A stretch of DNA of 64,000 nt, taken from the NCBI RefSeq assembly GCF_014322795.1, contig NZ_JAASTT010000009.1, positions 1 to 64,000 on the forward strand. Reading direction: 5' to 3'. The position numbers and the translations under genes were made by a program. This document shows positions 32,580 through 43,665 of this stretch, piece by piece; position 1 is the stretch's first letter; every line of letters starts with the position of its first letter. The notes below the pieces were generated by a model. That model made no database searches. It was not told where the DNA came from and was given only the letters and a program-made list of their open reading frames with translations. The DNA comes from Paenilisteria portnoyi. GTDB lineage: Bacteria > Bacillota > Bacilli > Lactobacillales > Listeriaceae.

Positions 32580-35500
32580 ATGGGATTTGTTCATTTACAA
32601 GTAGCTAGCGCATATGATTTGCTATCGAGTACGGCGGCTATTGACGGGATTATTGAGAAAGCGCAACAATTTCATTATCCAGCAGTCGCGATTACGGACC
32701 ATAATGTGATGTATGGCGTTATCGAATTTTATCAAAAGTGTCATGCGGCGGGGATTAAACCGCTTATCGGGATGACGATTTCAGTGGAAGGCGTGACGCA
32801 ACCGCTCGAGACTTACGAACTACTCCTACTCGCGAAAACGACACAAGGCTACCGTAATTTGCTCAAAATTTCAAGTGCCATCGAAACGCGTGAGGAGCAG
32901 AAACTACCTATAAAATGGCTAGAATCATATCGAGACGGCTTGTTGCTATTCTCGCCGGGTGAAGCTGGAGAAATCGAACGCTTGATTCGTCAGGGATTAC
33001 ACGAAGATGCTCGTCTAGTCGTGGCAAAATGGCAGGAAATGGCGGGGGCATCTGGTTTTTATATGACCTTGCAAAAGGAAAATCCACATTATGAGGCTGT
33101 TCGTGATTTTTGCGAGGCGGAGCAAATCCCAGCGGTTGCGACGAAAAATGTGCAGTATTTAGAACCAAAAGGTGTTCGTAGTACGGAAATTTTGCGCGCG
33201 ATTCGCGATAATGAAACTGTGTCGTGGCACAATTTACCGCTCGCTGGAGGGGCTTATTTTGCGGCACCAGAGGATATGGAAAACTTGTTTACATCGCCTT
33301 TTGAGAAGGAAGCATTGGCGTTAACGGCGAAAATTGCGGATATGTGTGACGTAGAAATTGCGATGGATCAACATTTATTGCCTAAGTTCCCGCTGGCAGA
33401 AGGTTTTGAAGCAGGACCGGTGTTGAAAGATTTATGTTATGAAGCGCTGAGAACTCGTGTTGTGAATCCTGATGGAAGCTATTGGGAGCGCTTGGATTAT
33501 GAGTTGAAAGTCATTCAAGATATGGGCTTTTCCGATTATTTTCTCATTGTATGGGATGTCATGAAATATTCGCGAGGGAATGGTATTCTAACGGGACCAG
33601 GGCGAGGATCGGCGGCGGGATCGCTCGTTTCTTACGTCCTACAAATTACGGATGTGGATCCGATTCAATACCAACTTTTATTTGAGCGATTCCTGAATCC
33701 AGAACGTATCAGCATGCCCGATATCGATTTGGATTTCCCGGATAATCGTCGAGATGAAGTCATTTCCTATGTGGTTAGCAAATATGGCACGCAACATGTC
33801 GCCCAAATTGGCACATTTGGAACGCTGGCTGCCAAAGCTGCGGTGCGAGATACAGCGCGGACATTCGGCTTAAATTCTGTCCAATTATCCGACTGGTCGA
33901 AGCTTATTTCACGGGAACTTGGTATGACGCTAACCAAGGCGTATGAACAATCTACAGCATTACAACGTCATATCATTAGCTCCGAACAAAACCAACTTAT
34001 CTGGGAAATTGCGACTGAAATCGAAGGCTTGCCACGCCATATTTCCACACATGCCGCAGGGGTCGTTATTAGTGACGAACCACTCGTGGATCAAATTGCC
34101 TTGCAAAAAGGGAGTGGAGATGCGCTTCTGACACAATTTGCTATGGGTGATCTGGAAAAAATCGGACTTCTAAAAATGGATTTCTTAGGCCTTCGAAATT
34201 TAACGCTACTCGATCGAACATTGAAAAACGTCAATTATATCCGAGATACAGAGCTGACGCTGCAAGATATCCCGCTCGACGACGCTAAAACGTTACAAAT
34301 TTTCCAAAAAGGGGATACAACGGGGATTTTTCAGTTTGAATCAGATGGGATTAGGCGTGTATTGAAGCATTTACGCCCGACTTCATTTGAAGATATTGTC
34401 GCGACGAATGCACTTTATCGTCCAGGCCCGATGGAACAAATCGATACTTTTATTGCTCGGAAACATGGGAAACAAGAAATTGTGTATCCACATCCCGATT
34501 TAGAGCCGATTTTAGGCGTTACTTACGGCATTATCGTCTACCAAGAACAGATTATCCAAGTCGCGTCCGCTATGGCAGGTTTTTCGCTCGGTGAGGCCGA
34601 TTTACTTCGACGCGCCGTCAGCAAGAAGAAGGCGGATGTCTTAGAAGAAGAACGCATTCATTTTGTGTCTGGTGCGGTCAAAAAAGGGTACACACAAGCG
34701 AGCGCGGATGAAGTCTATGATCTGATTGTCCGATTTGCGAACTACGGTTTCAATAGAAGTCACGCGGTAGCCTATTCCAAAATCGCGTTTCAACTAGCTT
34801 ACTTAAAAGCCAATTACCCAGCCGCATTCATGGCTTCCCTTCTTAGCGCGGTCATTGGAAACGACGATAAAATCAGCCAATATATCACGGAAGCAAAAAA
34901 CTACGGCATCAAAATGCGCGGTCCATCGATCAATCGTAGCTATTATCATTTTCAAGTGGAAGAGGACGCGATTAGGTTCAGTTTACGCGTGATTCGCAAA
35001 GTCCCAAGTAAATTCGTACTTGCAATCGTTAACGAGAGAAAAGGAGCGCCGTTCAAGGATTTCTTTGATTTTTGCGAACGAATGCCTCAAAAACAGCTAA
35101 CGAAACAAGTTTTAGAAGCGCTTATTTATGCGGGCTGTTTCGATGAATTTGGCAAAGATCGCGCTACCTATATGGCATCAATGGACGCAGCACTGCAATA
35201 TGTTAGTTTGCTCGGCGACGATGAAAAAGGAATCAATCTCTTCACGACAGACGATGAATTATTCCGCAAAATGAAACCGAAATATCGCGAAGCTAGTCCA
35301 CTTCCAATCGATGAAAAACTAGAAAAAGAAAAAGAATACGTCGGACAATATGTTTCTGCGCATCCCGTCACGTTCTATCAAGATAAATTAAAATTACTTG
35401 AAATAACGCCCTTATCGCAAATCAAAGTCGGTAAAATTTACAAAATCGCGGCGTATATTCACGATATCAAAACCATCCGCACAAAAAAAGGCGAATCAAT

Positions 35501-35903
35501 GTGTTTTCTTACAATCAGTGATGACAGTCGCGAAATAAGTGCAGTCATGTTCCCTGAAACCTACCGAAAATATACAGAACTAGTCGAAAAAGGACTTATT
35601 GTACTGCTCCAAGCCAAAGTCGACCAGCGAAATGGGGAATTACAGCTCGTCGTCAATAAAACAGAGAATGTAAAAGACATCGAAGTTCCCAAACGTGCTT
35701 TTGTGCGAATTAAAGAAGCAAGCCAGTTGGAACAATTAAAACCGATTTTATTATCTAATCGCGGGGATATCAGCGTTATTTTGCACGATGAAACAACAAA
35801 GAAAACCACCCAGCTACAGCCGAAATTTAGTATTAACGGAAGCCCAGAAACAGGGAAGGCGATCACAGAACTCCTCGGCAAAGGCAACTTTATCATTCGT
35901 TAG
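32580..35903 (+). CDS. dnaE: DNA polymerase III alpha subunit, DnaE type
   Basis: In Firmicutes DnaE extends lagging-strand primers before PolC takes over. The 1107-residue protein shows the PHP domain at the N-terminus (about 1-200; FVHLQVASAYDLLSS, AITDHNVMYG), the palm with GPGRGSAAGSLVSYVL and the catalytic MPDIDLDFPDNRR, the fingers region with NALYRPGPM and RRAVSKKK, a helix-hairpin-helix part and a C-terminal OB fold (about 940-1020). The first PHP residue pattern is HLQVAS rather than HxHS, so proofreading by PHP is unlikely. TATAAT at 32536-32541 may serve its promoter. GAGAGGAG precedes the ATG. Confidence 0.95.
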   Translation: MGFVHLQVASAYDLLSSTAAIDGIIEKAQQFHYPAVAITDHNVMYGVIEFYQKCHAAGIKPLIGMTISVEGVTQPLETYELLLLAKTTQGYRNLLKISSAIETREEQKLPIKWLESYRDGLLLFSPGEAGEIERLIRQGLHEDARLVVAKWQEMAGASGFYMTLQKENPHYEAVRDFCEAEQIPAVATKNVQYLEPKGVRSTEILRAIRDNETVSWHNLPLAGGAYFAAPEDMENLFTSPFEKEALALTAKIADMCDVEIAMDQHLLPKFPLAEGFEAGPVLKDLCYEALRTRVVNPDGSYWERLDYELKVIQDMGFSDYFLIVWDVMKYSRGNGILTGPGRGSAAGSLVSYVLQITDVDPIQYQLLFERFLNPERISMPDIDLDFPDNRRDEVISYVVSKYGTQHVAQIGTFGTLAAKAAVRDTARTFGLNSVQLSDWSKLISRELGMTLTKAYEQSTALQRHIISSEQNQLIWEIATEIEGLPRHISTHAAGVVISDEPLVDQIALQKGSGDALLTQFAMGDLEKIGLLKMDFLGLRNLTLLDRTLKNVNYIRDTELTLQDIPLDDAKTLQIFQKGDTTGIFQFESDGIRRVLKHLRPTSFEDIVATNALYRPGPMEQIDTFIARKHGKQEIVYPHPDLEPILGVTYGIIVYQEQIIQVASAMAGFSLGEADLLRRAVSKKKADVLEEERIHFVSGAVKKGYTQASADEVYDLIVRFANYGFNRSHAVAYSKIAFQLAYLKANYPAAFMASLLSAVIGNDDKISQYITEAKNYGIKMRGPSINRSYYHFQVEEDAIRFSLRVIRKVPSKFVLAIVNERKGAPFKDFFDFCERMPQKQLTKQVLEALIYAGCFDEFGKDRATYMASMDAALQYVSLLGDDEKGINLFTTDDELFRKMKPKYREASPLPIDEKLEKEKEYVGQYVSAHPVTFYQDKLKLLEITPLSQIKVGKIYKIAAYIHDIKTIRTKKGESMCFLTISDDSREISAVMFPETYRKYTELVEKGLIVLLQAKVDQRNGELQLVVNKTENVKDIEVPKRAFVRIKEASQLEQLKPILLSNRGDISVILHDETTKKTTQLQPKFSINGSPETGKAITELLGKGNFIIR

Positions 35904-35926
35904 CCTTTTAAAAAATAAAAAAAATA

Positions 35927-35935
35927 TGGTATAGT
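35927..35935 (+). promoter_or_regulatory. Extended -10 promoter for accDA
   Basis: TGG-TATAGT (35927-35935) is an extended -10 element. A second such element TGC-TATTAT lies at 36026-36034. No FapR-like site was recognised between 35904 and 36103. Confidence 0.4.
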
Positions 35936-36103
35936 AGTGTGACGGATTAAAGGATAAATAGTTAATATCGGAATCCAAGTTGTGCTAATACAGAGAAATT
36001 TAGATAAGACAAATGCGCCCAAAAATGCTATTATGGAAAGTGGACGAAAAATAGTTGAAGCGCGTAGTTAGAAAAGAGATTGTTTCAAAAGGGGGTTCAT
36101 CCT

Positions 36104-36979
36104 TTGTTAGGAGATTTATTTACAAAACCAAAGAAAAGGAAATATGCAACGATTCCTTCAGACGGCTCTAAGCCAGATGTTCCAGAGGGTATTATGACTA
36201 AATGTCCTTCATGTAAGAAAATTATGTACTCCAAAGAATTACAGAAGAACTTGAAGGTTTGTAGCTATTGTGGCTACCATCATTCGCTCGGAGCTCAAGA
36301 AAGAATCGCGTACTTAGTAGACGAGGATTCATTTTCGGAGTTAGATGGCAATTTAACAACTGCAAATCCGCTTGGGTTTGAAGATTATATGGATCGAATT
36401 GTAAAAGATAAGAAGAAAACAGATTTGAACGAAGCTATTTTGACTGGAACGGCGACGATTGCAACACTGCCATTTGTAGTAGCAGTGATGGATTCTCGGT
36501 TCCGGATGGCGAGTATGGGTTCGGTTGTCGGAGAAAAAATCTTGCGTGGTGTGGAAAAAGCAGATGAGTTAGGCATTCCTTTTGTGATTTTCACAGCATC
36601 AGGTGGCGCTCGGATGCAAGAAGGCATGGTATCCTTAATGCAAATGGCAAAAACATCAGCCGCCTTCAAACGTTTTAGTAACCACGGAGGACTCGCGATT
36701 TCCATCATGACGCATCCAACAACAGGAGGCGTTTCCGCAAGTTTCGCTTCGTTGGGGGACTACAATTTTGCAGAACCGGGAGCGATGATTGGTTTTGCGG
36801 GACGTCGTGTTATTGAGCAAACGGTTCGTGAAGATTTACCAGAGGACTTCCAAACCGCGGAGTTCTTATTAAAGCACGGCCAGCTCGATGAAGTTGTGTC
36901 ACGCCTTGATATGCGCGAAACATTGCGCTTCCTCTTAGATATTCATACGAAAAAGGAGGATTCGGCAAATGGCAAATGA
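36104..36979 (+). CDS. accD: Acetyl-CoA carboxylase carboxyltransferase subunit beta
   Basis: AccD joins AccA in the carboxyltransferase that makes malonyl-CoA for fatty acid synthesis. From the TTG at 36104 it begins [18 protein letters not shown], as the Listeria protein does, and has 291 residues. AAGGGGG lies 7 nt before that TTG. An ATG at 36080 would add 8 odd residues. The zinc ribbon is Cys34, Cys37, Cys53 and Cys56. Later glycine-rich oxyanion segments [10 protein letters not shown] and TTGGVSAS are present. Its end overlaps accA by 11 nt. Confidence 0.95.
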   Translation: MLGDLFTKPKKRKYATIPSDGSKPDVPEGIMTKCPSCKKIMYSKELQKNLKVCSYCGYHHSLGAQERIAYLVDEDSFSELDGNLTTANPLGFEDYMDRIVKDKKKTDLNEAILTGTATIATLPFVVAVMDSRFRMASMGSVVGEKILRGVEKADELGIPFVIFTASGGARMQEGMVSLMQMAKTSAAFKRFSNHGGLAISIMTHPTTGGVSASFASLGDYNFAEPGAMIGFAGRRVIEQTVREDLPEDFQTAEFLLKHGQLDEVVSRLDMRETLRFLLDIHTKKEDSANGK

Positions 36980-37925
36980 GCTAGAATTTGAAAAACCGAT
37001 TTTAGAATTACAAACAAAAATTGCCGATCTCAAAGAGTATAATGAGAAGTCGGATGTCGATTTGTCGAAGGAGATTGTGAAGCTGGAGATTCGTCTTGGC
37101 AAGCTAGAGGACGCGATTTATGGCAATATGTCTGCATGGGATAAATTCCAAGTGGCGCGCCATCCAGAACGCCCGACGACATTGGATTATATTCCGTTCG
37201 TGTTCGACCAGTTTATGGAATTACATGGCGATCGTTATTTTGGTGATGACGCAGCGATTGTCGCGGGTGTGGCAACGTTTAACGGCACACCAGTCACGGT
37301 TATCGGTCACCAACGCGGGAAAGATACAAAAGATAATTTGCATCGTAATTTCGGAATGCCGCATCCAGAGGGTCTCCGTAAAGCGTTGCGATTAATGAAA
37401 CAAGCCAATAAATTTGGACGTCCGATTATCTGTTTCATCGATACGAAAGGCGCCTATCCAGGTCGCGCCGCAGAAGAACGCGGACAAAGCGAAGCGATTG
37501 CGCGTAACCTTTACGAGATGAGCGATATGACTGTGCCAATTATTTCAATCGTTATCGGTGAAGGCGGAAGTGGTGGAGCCTTGGCGCTAGGCGTCGGCAA
37601 CCAAATATACATGCTAGAAAATGCCGTATTCTCCGTTATTTCACCAGAAGGCGCAGCCGCGATTCTTTGGAAGGATGCAAGCCTTGCCAAACAAGCCGCT
37701 GAGTCAATGAAAATAACGGCAACAGACCTTTTTGAGCTGGGTATTACAGACGGCATCATCCCGGAAATTCGCGGTGGGGCCCATCGTAATGTGGAAGAAC
37801 AAGCCGCACTTATTTCTGCTGTCATCCGCAAAAGCTTGAATTCCTTGTCAGCGCTTGACGGCGAACAATTATCGGATCAACGGTATGAGAAGTTTAAGAA
37901 AATCGGTGTTTACGAAGAGTTATAA
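36969..37925 (+). CDS. accA: Acetyl-CoA carboxylase carboxyltransferase subunit alpha
   Basis: The alpha subunit (318 residues) has an N-terminal helical part (about 1-60) and the crotonase-like core with the oxyanion segments [20 protein letters not shown] and [20 protein letters not shown] inside the accD end serves as its ribosome site, so the two subunits are translated in step. It is followed by a 319-nt gap before pfkA. Confidence 0.96.
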   Translation: MANELEFEKPILELQTKIADLKEYNEKSDVDLSKEIVKLEIRLGKLEDAIYGNMSAWDKFQVARHPERPTTLDYIPFVFDQFMELHGDRYFGDDAAIVAGVATFNGTPVTVIGHQRGKDTKDNLHRNFGMPHPEGLRKALRLMKQANKFGRPIICFIDTKGAYPGRAAEERGQSEAIARNLYEMSDMTVPIISIVIGEGGSGGALALGVGNQIYMLENAVFSVISPEGAAAILWKDASLAKQAAESMKITATDLFELGITDGIIPEIRGGAHRNVEEQAALISAVIRKSLNSLSALDGEQLSDQRYEKFKKIGVYEEL

Positions 37926-37952
37926 ATAATTATGAAAAGTCATGAAAGTATG

Positions 37953-37999
37953 AGCCGATGGAAGTGTTAGCTTATATCTTAATGGCTTTTTATTTTTTT
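37953..37999 (+). terminator. Probable terminator of accDA
   Basis: AGCC (37953-37956) and GGCT (37983-37986) can close a loose stem, followed by a long T-rich run. The stem is weak. Confidence 0.4.
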
Positions 38000-38049
38000 G
38001 ATGCTATCGAAAAGTAGCTTTGTTCCATCCTATACAATGTTTGGTCTAC

Positions 38050-38120
38050 TCCACCAACGGGTAATAAACCAATACCAATTCCTAATAAAAAGCAATTGGT
38101 ATACACCATTCGCAGGTGGA
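38050..38120. repeat. Nested inverted repeats between accA and pfkA
   Basis: An inner stem ATACCAATT (38072-38080) with AATTGGTAT (38094-38102) lies within an outer stem TCCACC (38050-38055) with GGTGGA (38115-38120). No T-run follows. The remaining gap up to 38244 holds only the probable pfkA promoter TTTCAT-N17-TAGAAT and its GAGGTGGG ribosome site. Confidence 0.6.
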
Positions 38121-38232
38121 ATTAATGAAAAGTTTCACAAAACATGAAAAAAGAACTAGATTCCTGCTTTCATTTTTAGGAAAAGTGATGTAGAATGTAA
38201 CCATGTGATGAAAAAATATATTCATTGTTTGA

Positions 38233-39204
<972 letters not shown>

Positions 39205-39209
39205 TACAA

Positions 39210-39246
39210 CGATAGAGGTTTCTAGTTTTGCATAACTTAGAAGCCT
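39210..39246 (+). terminator. Hairpin after pfkA (weak terminator or attenuator)
   Basis: AGAGG and CCTCT with TTCTA and TTAGAA form an almost perfect stem. Only a short T-rich tail follows, so some readthrough to pyk is likely. Confidence 0.55.
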
Positions 39247-39352
39247 CTTCCTACGGATTAAAATGAAAATAGGCATGAAAACAGGCTACATAAATGCGTG
39301 CCTAAAAAAGAATGAAAAGTTTGGTCAACATGCACATAAATTCACAAAATCC

Positions 39353-39381
39353 TTGAACGCTAGTGAAGTTACTGGTAAAAT
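39353..39381 (+). promoter_or_regulatory. Promoter of pyk
   Basis: TTGAAC (39353-39358), a 17-nt spacer and TAAAAT (39376-39381). Confidence 0.6.
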
Positions 39382-39442
39382 GGGGCGGATGAGTTTATAA
39401 TAAGTAATGAATGAATAGGTATTCTTAGGAGGAGTATAAAAG

Positions 39443-41200
39443 ATGAAAAAAACTAAAGTTGTTTGTACGATTGGACCTGCAAGTGAAACGGTAGAAACAT
39501 TAGTACAATTAATCGAATCAGGTATGAACGTATGTCGTCTTAATTTTTCACATGGTGATTATGAAGAGCACGGCGCGCGTATCAAAAATATTCGCGAAGC
39601 TGTCAAAATTACGGGAACAGAGGTAGCGATTTTACTTGATACAAAAGGCCCTGAAATCCGTACGAACGATATGGAAAATGGGAAATTAGAATTTGCAAAA
39701 GGGGACACTGTTCGCGTAGCAATGGAAGAAGTCCTTGGAACAAAAGAAAAATTCTCCGTAACATATACAGAACTATTTGATGACGTAGAAATCGGTTCAA
39801 CGATTCTTTTAGATGACGGCTTAATTGGTCTTGAAGTTATCGAAAAAGACGCTGCTAACCGTGAACTAGTAACATATGTTCAAAACCCAGGCGTACTTAA
39901 AAACAAAAAAGGCGTGAACGTGCCAAACGTATCGATTAACCTACCTGGTATCACAGAAAAAGATGCAAATGATATCCGTTTTGGTCTAGGACAAGGAATC
40001 GACTTTATCGCAGCATCATTCGTTCGTCGCGCAACAGATGTTCTTGAAATCACAAAAATTCTAGAAGAAAACAATGCAACACACGTACAAATCATTCCTA
40101 AGATTGAGAACCAAGAGGGCGTTGACAATATCGACGAAATCCTACAAGTATCTCAAGGCCTAATGGTTGCTCGTGGTGACCTAGGCGTTGAAATTCCTGC
40201 TGAAGAAGTTCCGATCGTTCAAAAACAACTAATCAAAAAATGTAATAAGCTTGCCAAACCAGTTATTACAGCAACTCAAATGTTAGATTCTATGCAACGT
40301 AACCCGCGTCCAACCCGCGCAGAAGCAAGTGATGTAGCCAATGCCATTTTTGATGGTACAGATGCAATCATGCTTTCAGGTGAAACAGCAGCTGGGGACT
40401 ATCCAGTAGAATCCGTACAAATGATGACTAAAATTGCGCTACGTGCGGAAGAAGCACTAGTAGCTCAAGATAAATTTGCTCTTAAAGCGCACCAAAATTC
40501 TGATATGACAGAAGCAATCGGTCAAGCAGTTGGTCACACAGCGCGCAACTTGAACGTTCACACAATCGTTGCAACAACGCAAAGTGGTCACACAGCACGC
40601 ATGATCTCGAAATACCGTCCAAAATCACATATTTTAGCGGTTACTTTCAACGAACGCGTATGTCGCGGACTTTCTCTAGTATGGGGCGTATACCCACGTC
40701 TAGCAGAACCAATCGCGAATACAGATGACATGTTCGACCTTGCAGTAAAAGAGTCACTAGCATCAGGACTTGCAAAACAAGGCGACCTAATCATCATCAC
40801 TGCCGGTGTTCCAGTTACAGAATCCGGTACAACCAACCTAATGAAAATCCAATTAATCGGTGACAAAGCAGTATCAGGACACGGAATTGGTTCGACTTCC
40901 GTTATCGGTAAAGCAGTCGTTGCTAAATCGAATAAAGAAGCATTAGACAAAGCAGTAGAAGGCGGCATCCTTGTTGTTAAAACGACAGACAAAGAAATGT
41001 TACCAGCATTCGAGAAAAGCGCAGCAGTCGTTGTAGAAGAAGGCGGCCTAACTAGCCACGCAGCCGTTGTTGGAATCACACTAGGAATTCCAGTAATCGT
41101 AGGCGCAACAAACGCAACAGACCTTGTCAAAGACGGCGAAACAGTAACCGTCGACGCACGCCAAGGTAATGTTTACAATGGTAAAACGGCTACACATTAA
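39443..41200 (+). CDS. pyk: Pyruvate kinase with C-terminal PEP-utiliser-like domain
   Basis: It converts phosphoenolpyruvate and ADP to pyruvate and ATP. The 585-residue protein has the usual core (about 1-475) with [21 protein letters not shown] and the signature [14 protein letters not shown]. It also has an extra C-terminal phosphohistidine-like domain (about 480-585) with the segment [13 protein letters not shown], as in Bacillus and Staphylococcus. AGGAGGAG precedes the ATG. Its transcript continues into the structured repeat at 41208 and ends at the terminator 41361-41405. Confidence 0.97.
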   Translation: MKKTKVVCTIGPASETVETLVQLIESGMNVCRLNFSHGDYEEHGARIKNIREAVKITGTEVAILLDTKGPEIRTNDMENGKLEFAKGDTVRVAMEEVLGTKEKFSVTYTELFDDVEIGSTILLDDGLIGLEVIEKDAANRELVTYVQNPGVLKNKKGVNVPNVSINLPGITEKDANDIRFGLGQGIDFIAASFVRRATDVLEITKILEENNATHVQIIPKIENQEGVDNIDEILQVSQGLMVARGDLGVEIPAEEVPIVQKQLIKKCNKLAKPVITATQMLDSMQRNPRPTRAEASDVANAIFDGTDAIMLSGETAAGDYPVESVQMMTKIALRAEEALVAQDKFALKAHQNSDMTEAIGQAVGHTARNLNVHTIVATTQSGHTARMISKYRPKSHILAVTFNERVCRGLSLVWGVYPRLAEPIANTDDMFDLAVKESLASGLAKQGDLIIITAGVPVTESGTTNLMKIQLIGDKAVSGHGIGSTSVIGKAVVAKSNKEALDKAVEGGILVVKTTDKEMLPAFEKSAAVVVEEGGLTSHAAVVGITLGIPVIVGATNATDLVKDGETVTVDARQGNVYNGKTATH

Positions 41201-41207
41201 TAGAAGT

Positions 41208-41338
41208 GCTGAAACAGCCCGTTCAGCTCCGACAAAAACTGGAGCGGCCGCAGGAAAAAGCCGCTCTTGCTTTTTTCGGAGGGCGTGAAGTTTTCGAGGA
41301 GTTGGCTGTTGAAGCTGGATCCGAAGGCGCTAAACACG
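41208..41338 (+). repeat. Structured repeat, copy B (paired with 16966-17095)
   Basis: The closing stem is GCTGAAACAGCC (41208-41219) with GGCTGTTGAAGC (41304-41315). An inner hairpin GAGCGG with CCGCTC is present. Relative to copy A, the stem positions ACA/TGT replace GAA/TTC, so pairing is kept although bases differ. It lies in the 3' untranslated region of pyk, 8 nt after the stop codon. Confidence 0.7.
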
Positions 41339-41360
41339 AACTACTCAAAACTAAGAACTC

Positions 41361-41405
41361 AAAACCAGATTACATCCCAAACTCGGATGATAATCTGGTT
41401 TTTCT
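41361..41405 (+). terminator. Terminator of pyk
   Basis: AAACCAGATTA and TAATCTGGTTT pair perfectly across an 18-nt loop, followed by T5. Confidence 0.85.
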
Positions 41406-41491
41406 AATCTTTTCCGCAACACCATCTTCTTTCTCATTTCCCCAAAACTACGCTATAATAAAAAAGAAACCATACAAAGGAGGTCGCCATT

Positions 41492-41872
41492 TTGAAAAAA
41501 ATAATCTACTACTGGGCTGCATACGGCTTATTAGAACTACTCACCTACATCCTCCTATTCCAATGGATTGGCTTCTGGCCACTAGTATTCATCCAAATCG
41601 CATCGACAGCATTCGGTATATTCATCGTCAAACGCTTATGGCGCGGCATTACTCAAAACATGCGCGAAGGAAAAACAATATCCCCATACCTGTTAGACAC
41701 GATTTGCCTACTACTAGCCGGAATCCTACTCATCATCCCTGGTATTATCACATCTATCTGCGGATTACTCCTATTCCTACCCTTCATACGTTCATGGATG
41801 AAACCACGCATCAACCGCTGGATAGAACGCCGAATGAGTCAAGGAAACTTCACCTATTTCGATATGAAATAA
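41492..41872 (+). CDS. fxsA: FxsA family membrane protein
   Basis: The 126-residue protein has an N-terminal hydrophobic hairpin (about 5-45), a further pair of membrane segments (about 67-95) and a basic C-terminus (MKPRINRWIERR). This fits the FxsA/YtzA type of cytoplasmic membrane protein, which in E. coli relieves phage exclusion. Its normal role is not known. The start is TTG, with AAAGGAGG upstream. TATAAT at 41454-41459 probably serves its promoter. Listeria has the same gene between pyk and DUF441. Confidence 0.85.
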   Translation: MKKIIYYWAAYGLLELLTYILLFQWIGFWPLVFIQIASTAFGIFIVKRLWRGITQNMREGKTISPYLLDTICLLLAGILLIIPGIITSICGLLLFLPFIRSWMKPRINRWIERRMSQGNFTYFDMK

Positions 41873-41921
41873 TAGGTCATTGGCTTTTCTTATCTATTTT
41901 CAGATATACAATAAGTATCGC

Positions 41922-41952
41922 TTTACATCAAGGGGTGTAGATGTGTTATAAT
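41922..41952 (+). promoter_or_regulatory. Promoter of the DUF441 gene
   Basis: TTTACA (41922-41927) and TATAAT (41947-41952), with a 19-nt spacer. TGT just before the -10 makes it an extended -10 element. Confidence 0.5.
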
Positions 41953-41995
41953 ACAACTAATCTGACGTTTTCTCAGAAGGAAAGGTTTGTTCTTC

Positions 41996-42457
41996 TTGGT
42001 TACAGAAAGTATGCTATTTTTATTACTATTTCTCGGACTTGGGCTACTAGCAAAAAATAACTCGTTAATCATTGCGGTTGCCGTTGTAATTTTGCTGAAA
42101 CTTTTCCATGTGGATGGCAGAATTATGGAAACGATTCAATCGCGAGGAATAAATTGGGGCGTAACGGTGATTACAGTTGCCATCCTGATTCCAATTGCGA
42201 CGGGACAAATTGGTTTTAAAGACTTAATCGATTCCTTTAAATCAGCGGCTGGTTGGATTGGTTTGCTGGCGGGGATTGCGGTTTCAATTTTGGCAAAAAA
42301 AGGCGTTGGCTATATGGCGGTGGACCCACAAGTGACGGTATCACTTGTTTTTGGTACGATTTTAGCTGTGGTACTATTTCGCGGGGTTGCGGCTGGACCG
42401 GTTATCGCGGCAGGTATTGCCTACGTACTTATGCAAGGTGTCGCTTTATTCAAATAA
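41996..42457 (+). CDS. DUF441 / YtwI-type membrane protein
   Basis: The 153-residue protein is almost all hydrophobic, with four or so membrane segments and the loop INWGVTVITVAILIPIATGQIGF that marks DUF441. The function is unknown. I chose the TTG at 41996 (protein MVTESMLF), as relatives begin near this point and AAGGAAAGG lies upstream. A TTG at 41987 is a possible start but touches the ribosome site. It precedes citZ, as in Bacillus (ytwI-citZ). Confidence 0.8.
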   Translation: MVTESMLFLLLFLGLGLLAKNNSLIIAVAVVILLKLFHVDGRIMETIQSRGINWGVTVITVAILIPIATGQIGFKDLIDSFKSAAGWIGLLAGIAVSILAKKGVGYMAVDPQVTVSLVFGTILAVVLFRGVAAGPVIAAGIAYVLMQGVALFK

Positions 42458-42521
42458 ATTAATAAAAAAGACAACTACATAGCAGATGACGCTAAATTTT
42501 ATATTGTTAGGGGGAAAAATA

Positions 42522-43643
42522 ATGACGGTTTCAAGAGGTTTGGAGAATGTATATGTTGCGGAGACGTCGATTAGTTCTATTCTAGATGACATGCTGACTT
42601 ATGTTGGCTACGGTATTGATGATCTGATGGAAAGTAATGCAACATTCGAAGAGGTTATTTATTTACTTTGGCATTTACGCTTGCCGAATGCGGAAGATTT
42701 GGCGAAATTTACGGGCGAAATCCGTGAAAATATGGCAGTTTCGGAGACGATTATTACGAGTTTGCGTTTGCAACATCACCAGAAATTACATCCGATGAGC
42801 GTTTTACGGACAACGGTTTCGATGCTCGGCGTTTTTGATACGGAATCGGAGATGGATGACGGGGAAGCTGTTTATCGTAAAGGCATTCGTTTGCAAGCGA
42901 AGATGCCGACGATTGTGGCAGCATTTTCACGGATTCGTCGCGGCTTGGATCCGATTCCGCCACGCGATGATTTGAGCATGGCCGCGAACTTTTTATACAT
43001 GCTAACTGGCGAAGATGCTACTTATTTGGAAGTCGAGGCAATGAACAAAGCGCTTGTCCTACATGCGGATCATGAGTTTAATGCGTCTACGTTTACTGCG
43101 CGTGTTTGTGTGGCGACGTTATCCGATGTTTATTCTGGCGTAACCGCTGCGATTGGCGCGCTTAAAGGGCCGCTTCATGGTGGCGCGAATGAGCGTGTGA
43201 TTGACATGATTGAAGAAATTAAAGAAAAAGGTCATGCGCGCGAATATATCCAAAATAAGATTGATAACAAAGAGAAGATTATGGGCTTTGGACACCGTGT
43301 TTATCAAGGTGGCGACCCGCGTGCGATGCATCTGAAAGAAATGGCGCGTAAGCTTACGGAGAAAAAAGGCGAGCCAGAATACTACGATATTTCGGCGGAA
43401 GTGGAAGAGGCTGTTTGGGAATTTAAACACTTGAAACCAAATGTCGATTTTTATTCGGCGTCTGTCTATCACGCGCTTAATATTGATCACGACTTGTTTA
43501 CGCTCGTTTTTGCAATGAGTCGCGTATCAGGCTGGTTGGCGCATATCTTTGAACAATACCGTGATAACCGCTTGATTCGTCCACGTGCTATTTATGTGGG
43601 GCCAGATTCAAGAGACTATATTCCTGTCACAGAACGGGACTAA
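42522..43643 (+). CDS. citZ: Citrate synthase
   Basis: CitZ condenses acetyl-CoA and oxaloacetate to citrate. The 373-residue product is the short type II-like form of Gram-positives. Catalytic residues lie in [10 protein letters not shown] (His), GFGHRVY (His) and NVDFYSA (Asp), and the HADHEFNAS region is intact. I chose the ATG at 42522, as AGGGGG lies 8 nt upstream. An ATG at 42486 has no ribosome site. It is followed after 22 nt by icd. In Listeria the TCA cycle is incomplete, so the pair probably supplies 2-oxoglutarate. Confidence 0.96.
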   Translation: MTVSRGLENVYVAETSISSILDDMLTYVGYGIDDLMESNATFEEVIYLLWHLRLPNAEDLAKFTGEIRENMAVSETIITSLRLQHHQKLHPMSVLRTTVSMLGVFDTESEMDDGEAVYRKGIRLQAKMPTIVAAFSRIRRGLDPIPPRDDLSMAANFLYMLTGEDATYLEVEAMNKALVLHADHEFNASTFTARVCVATLSDVYSGVTAAIGALKGPLHGGANERVIDMIEEIKEKGHAREYIQNKIDNKEKIMGFGHRVYQGGDPRAMHLKEMARKLTEKKGEPEYYDISAEVEEAVWEFKHLKPNVDFYSASVYHALNIDHDLFTLVFAMSRVSGWLAHIFEQYRDNRLIRPRAIYVGPDSRDYIPVTERD

Positions 43644-43665
43644 AATTTGCGAGGGGGAAATTAAT

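Noticed and set aside
40588-41130. 180-codon minus-strand frame opposite pyk
   Set aside because: Antisense shadow of the conserved pyruvate kinase C-terminus.
41206-41940. 244-codon open reading frame running from the pyk 3' region through fxsA
   Set aside because: It covers the structured repeat and the pyk terminator and then overlaps fxsA in another frame. Histidine- and proline-rich shadow composition.
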